DNA of 64,000 bases. Origin: Cohnella sp. OV330. Its GTDB lineage: Bacteria; Bacillota; Bacilli; Paenibacillales; Paenibacillaceae. Where the stretch lies: positions 308,277-372,276 of the forward strand of contig NZ_FOKE01000007.1 of the NCBI RefSeq assembly GCF_900112065.1, read 5' to 3'. Position 1 is the first letter of the stretch. Each line of letters opens with the position of its first letter. A program made the translations under genes and the position numbers. The notes beneath the pieces are model-generated. The model did not search any database. It saw only the letters and a program-made list of their open reading frames with translations, and had not been told where the DNA came from. Of this stretch, positions 60,696 through 64,000 are shown one piece after another.

Positions 60696-62153
60696 ATGTC
60701 TACACAGCTTCAGGGGAAATCTTTAACGTTCGAGAACACTGGAACGCAAGTTAATCCCCGGCGCTGGTACGCCGTTGCAGTCATTTTACTGCCGGTGCTC
60801 CTCATGCAGTTGAACACGTTTATGATTCAGGTCGCACTTCCCTCCATCCAGAACAGTCTGCAGGCGAGCTTCTTCGAAGCGCAGCTTATCGTATCGGGTT
60901 ACTCGCTCGGTCAGGCTGTGGCGATTCTCATCGGTGGTAGGCTCGGGGATCTGTACGGCCGCAAACGGATGCTGCTGATCGGCGTCAGCGGTTTTACGCT
61001 TATGTCTGCCTTGGGAGGGGCGGTATCGGATCCCGGGCAGATGATTGCCGTCCGCATCATTCAAGGACTAACCGCGGCTGTTACATTGCCACAAATATTG
61101 TCCATGATACACGTCAGCCTGCTTCCAAAGGAAAAAGGGCTTGCATTTGGCATATACGGCGCGACGATCGGCGTCGGATTCACGTTCGGCCTCATCATGG
61201 GAGGATTTCTGATCGACTGGAATTGGTTTGATCTCGGCTGGCGCACCGTATTTCTATTCAACGTGCCGTTCGGTTTGCTTGTCCTGATGTGCATGCCATT
61301 TGTATCCGAATCGCGCGGGGCCGAGTCCCGCAAGATCGATTGGCCCGGCGTTGTGCTTCTGACGATAGGCCTGTTTCTACTCGTTTATCCGGTATCGGAA
61401 GGGGCGAAGCGGGGATGGCCGCTCTGGACGTGGGCGGCCCTTATTCTGGCGGTGCCGGTTCTGTTAGCCTTTGCCGCGGTGCAGCACCGGAAAAAGAAAA
61501 GAGGGGGCATACCCCTAGTTGATTTATCCATTTTCCAAAAAAGGCTGTTCCCTCTCGGGCTGCTGACTGTGCTGATGCTATTTCTCGGGATGATTTCGTT
61601 TTTTGTCGTCTTAAGCTACTACCTTCAGTATGGCTTGCATGAAGATGTGCGAACGACGGGCCTTGCCTTTTTGCCACTGGGCGGAGGTTATTTTCTGACC
61701 TCTTTGTTGTCGGGGAGAGTCGTTCGGCGATGGGGCTCAGCCGTGTTTAGGACTGGAGCGCTCGTCATGGCCGTCTGCAGCTTTCTTCTAATCGGCTCGC
61801 TGCATCTGGATGCCACGCAGTTTTTCCATATCCGCAACATCCTGCTCCTACTAGGTTACGGATTGGGACTCGGATTGGTGACCGGGCCGTTGGTCAACAC
61901 CGTCCTTAGTGTGGTACGCCCTCAAGATGCCGGCACCGCTTCGGGATTGTACAACACGGTGACCAACCTGGGCAATTCGCTAGGGGTCGCCTTGATCGGT
62001 TTGTTGTTCTCCGCCTCGCTGCGTCAACCGTTGGCAGAAGCGGCTTTGTCCGACTATACGCGGGCCTTTTCCAGTACCCTGATCGCAACTGGAGGACTCT
62101 CCGTTGCCACGTTCGTATGTCTGATCATGCTGAGGCCACAACAGCAAGTGTGA
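60696..62153 (+). CDS. MFS drug-efflux transporter, DHA2 (EmrB/QacA) type
   Basis: 485-residue protein with 14 predicted helices. It has motif A G-G-R-L-G-D-L-Y-G-R-K-R, the helix-1 motif Q-V-A-L-P-S-I-Q and an even spread of helices typical of the 14-helix drug:H+ antiporters. The substrate is unknown. AAAGGAG precedes ATG 60696. It follows the broken nitroreductase gene and precedes recombinase remnants. Confidence 0.9.
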   Translation: MSTQLQGKSLTFENTGTQVNPRRWYAVAVILLPVLLMQLNTFMIQVALPSIQNSLQASFFEAQLIVSGYSLGQAVAILIGGRLGDLYGRKRMLLIGVSGFTLMSALGGAVSDPGQMIAVRIIQGLTAAVTLPQILSMIHVSLLPKEKGLAFGIYGATIGVGFTFGLIMGGFLIDWNWFDLGWRTVFLFNVPFGLLVLMCMPFVSESRGAESRKIDWPGVVLLTIGLFLLVYPVSEGAKRGWPLWTWAALILAVPVLLAFAAVQHRKKKRGGIPLVDLSIFQKRLFPLGLLTVLMLFLGMISFFVVLSYYLQYGLHEDVRTTGLAFLPLGGGYFLTSLLSGRVVRRWGSAVFRTGALVMAVCSFLLIGSLHLDATQFFHIRNILLLLGYGLGLGLVTGPLVNTVLSVVRPQDAGTASGLYNTVTNLGNSLGVALIGLLFSASLRQPLAEAALSDYTRAFSSTLIATGGLSVATFVCLIMLRPQQQV

Positions 62154-62345
62154 ATATAGCGACATCGACATTCAGGTCCCGCAGAGTGACCCCATAATTA
62201 GGGTATGCGTTCGGTACTTTACCGGACTCATGCCTTTTGTTTTGATTTGATTGCTTAGCCCTGATCAGAATGAATAAGCACCGATAAACCGATCTGGTTT
62301 AGCACGCTCAACACAATAAAAGAGAAACTCGTGAGGAGGAAACTC

Positions 62346-62878
62346 GTGCGCGCAGCTATTTACACCCGGGTAAGTACCTCCATGCAGGTCGATGACGGGT
62401 TTTCGCTTGAAACCCGGCAGGAAAACGGCCAGGCGTCCAGGCCATGATTGCCGATATTAAGGCCGGTCGATTCAAGCGCTCGTTAGAGTACCCCTATAGC
62501 GGAATCATAAAGTGCGGACAATGCGGAGCCACCTACGCTGGCAATGCTCGGTTGTAGGCAATAAGCAATACCGGAGCTATCGATGCCTGGACCAATACGC
62601 AAAAGCAACATGCGATACTCCAAGTATTTCAGAGCGTCAACTCAACACGCTCGTCTTTAATCGAATTAAAATGATTAACGATGGGTTCCAGACACCCAAA
62701 AAGAAAAATACGGGAATCAATTTTCAAAAAGAAATCGAGATCAGCAACAGACGTCGGAAGAATTGGATACTTGCGCTCGGAGATGGAAAGCTGGCCGGTG
62801 AGGATTTCGCGCAGCTGGCGGAAAAGGAAGACCCGTATTAAGAGTCTGCAGGCGCAGATCAAGGAAGATCCGTAAGGA
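62346..62878 (+). pseudogene. Remnant of a large serine recombinase
   Basis: GTG 62346 (GAGGAGG upstream) begins R-A-A-I-Y-T-R-V-S-T-S-M-Q...G-F-S-L-E-T-R-Q, the N-terminus of a serine recombinase with the catalytic Ser. After about 34 codons the central part is deleted. The sequence then gives the zinc-ribbon region: Y-P-Y-S-G-I-I-K-C-G-Q-C-G-A-T-Y-A-G-N-A in one frame and Y-R-S-Y-R-C-L-D-Q-Y-A-K-A-T-C-D-T in another, and a tail with S-E-R-Q-L-N-T-L-V-F-N-R-I. At least one deletion and one frameshift inactivate it. Confidence 0.85.
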
Positions 62879-63252
62879 TTAGTGCGGTTAACAAGGGTTT
62901 AAACTCCTCTCGAAGGTTCATCTCGAAATTTCTGGACTCGGTTATTAAAACAAAAACAGCCGAACCATTTATTGTCAGTCTAATGCTTATTTTTCGGAGT
63001 CTGACGATATTCAATCCTCATAACCCCCTCAGATCAGGTTTTTCAGTCTAGAACTTTATTTTCACTGGACAAATCGACCTATTAAATATCTTTGGCGATG
63101 TCAAGAACTTGAGCCGATTCCCGATTAGTGACAAGAACATGGGCTTATTGTCGACATGAGCCACTGACAACAGATTGCAGCAGACGAAAACATCACCCAG
63201 CGTTGATGTTTAGGCCGGTTCCCGTAATTAAGCTATTCTAGGTGATAGGATG
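62879..63252. other. Gap between recombinase remnant and IS element
   Basis: 374 bases without a gene. It contains the right copy of the 16-bp repeat (63044-63059). The last part must include the end of the IS110-type element, whose boundary I cannot place. Confidence 0.5.
63044..63059 (+). repeat. 16-bp direct repeat, right copy
   Basis: CAGTCTAGAACTTTAT, identical to 60080-60095. Confidence 0.8.
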
Positions 63253-64000
63253 TCAATAATTATTTCTTAATGAACAAGACGGCCAATGATATACTGGAAA
63301 ACGGGTATGGCAAATAACCGTTCCTTGAGGGAAGGAAAGGTTTTCCTTAGTTAACCCAACTTGTCTGCTACCCGATCGGAAGGCTTCTTTTTTGATTAGG
63401 ATGGCGTAGATCCAGTGGATGAGTTTGTTCACACACGCAATGACGGCGACTTTGAATGGTTTGCCTTCGACACGTTTTCGGTCGTAAAACGTACGCAGTT
63501 TCTGGTTGCGTGAACTCCGTAAGCCACAGCGCACAGCCAGATACAACACTGTTCGAAGCCTTCTGGACCCTCGCTTGGTAATGGCGTTTCGCGTGGCTGT
63601 AAACTTGCCTGAGGAGAAGACACTCGGATCAAAACCAGCGAAGGCCACCAGCTTCTTGGCATGGTCAAAGCGATCGATTTCCTCGACTTCGGCCAGAATT
63701 GTTGCCGCAATTTTGGTGCCGATGCCGGGTATCGATTGGATGAGCTCGAACTCCTCCAGTTCTTCAGCCAGAGCATCGATTGAATCGTCAAGGTTCGAGA
63801 GATGCTCTTGGTACTGAAGAAGAAGATTGATGAGCAGCTTTAAGGAAATGAGATGTCCTGGGAAGACCGTTTCTCTGAACGGATTACGCGCCGCAGAAGC
63901 CAAGAGTTTCTGAGTCCGGTCGATTGCCCAGGCGATAGAGCGACCGGAAAGATGCTGGATTGCCGCCTCAAGATGAGGGCGTGATTCGATTTGCACGGTC
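63253..64000 (-). CDS. IS110-family transposase, C-terminal part
   Basis: At least 249 residues; the frame runs off the window, so the N-terminal DEDD catalytic domain is not visible. The Transposase_20 domain is clear: I-Q-S-I-P-G-I-G-T-K-I-A-A-T-I-L-A-E, then K-L-V-A-F-A-G-F-D-P-S-V-F-S-S-G and I-T-K-R-G-S-R-R-L-R, with the serine typical of the second catalytic site. IS110 elements lack terminal inverted repeats and use a bridge RNA, which could lie outside the window. Confidence 0.9.
   Translation of the reverse strand, partial: TVQIESRPHLEAAIQHLSGRSIAWAIDRTQKLLASAARNPFRETVFPGHLISLKLLINLLLQYQEHLSNLDDSIDALAEELEEFELIQSIPGIGTKIAATILAEVEEIDRFDHAKKLVAFAGFDPSVFSSGKFTATRNAITKRGSRRLRTVLYLAVRCGLRSSRNQKLRTFYDRKRVEGKPFKVAVIACVNKLIHWIYAILIKKEAFRSGSRQVGLTKENLSFPQGTVICHTRFPVYHWPSCSLRNNY

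Overview
The window looks like chromosomal DNA from a GC-rich endospore-forming member of the Paenibacillaceae (Paenibacillus or Cohnella type). The reasons are: paired membrane-bound AraC regulators with Lpl-type sugar permeases, a CotD-like spore coat protein, the Bacillales genes yqzE, yqhG, yqhH and a ccpN-yqfL pair, and Bacillus-type Zur, Fur, Fnr and MhqR sites. No rRNA or tRNA gene was seen, and there is no CRISPR array.

Layout. 0-2.5 kb: end of an efeUOB iron uptake operon (efeO, efeB). 2.5-8.2 kb: a Zur-box controlled COG0523 zinc GTPase, a LysR regulator next to metE, and two overlapping fluoride channel genes. 8.4-35 kb: a carbohydrate-use region with a glycosidase-like enzyme, two large AraC sensors/regulators, an ABC sugar importer (two permeases and a lipoprotein), and three large beta-helix proteins (two secreted). 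A 51-bp tandem repeat and a nuclease-like gene sit inside it. The nitrite reductase genes nirB-nirD (27-30 kb) lie between these and have an Fnr box; a truncated oxalate decarboxylase lies beside nirD. 34-37 kb: gluconeogenesis genes glpX, ccpN and yqfL. 37-40 kb: a DUF1540 gene and an mhqR-type quinone/electrophile defence cluster, followed by two 52-bp repeat arrays. 41-44 kb: cotD, xpt, a divergent polysaccharide deacetylase and an amidase.

43.7-49.7 kb: nitrate assimilation. narK (transport) and nasB-nasC (nitrate reductase) diverge from one control region. Both leaders carry an RNA hairpin with the same six-base loop and a covarying stem. In the nasBC leader a second hairpin overlaps a terminator. 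This fits antitermination by an ANTAR (NasR-like) protein encoded elsewhere. With nirBD, the genes cover nitrate import, reduction to nitrite and reduction to ammonium, but under two different kinds of control.

49.7-56.7 kb: conserved Bacillales genes (yqzE, yqhG, yqhH) and a B12-dependent ribonucleotide reductase. From 56.7 kb to the end the DNA changes: lower GC, an excisionase-like gene, an AT-rich nucleotidyltransferase cassette bounded by inverted repeats, an HxlR/nitroreductase pair, a frameshifted nitroreductase, an MFS exporter, a broken serine recombinase and a partial IS110-family transposase. This is an accessory region. Two genes (ccpN, xpt) appear to start with AUC, and a third (yqhH) with CUG.
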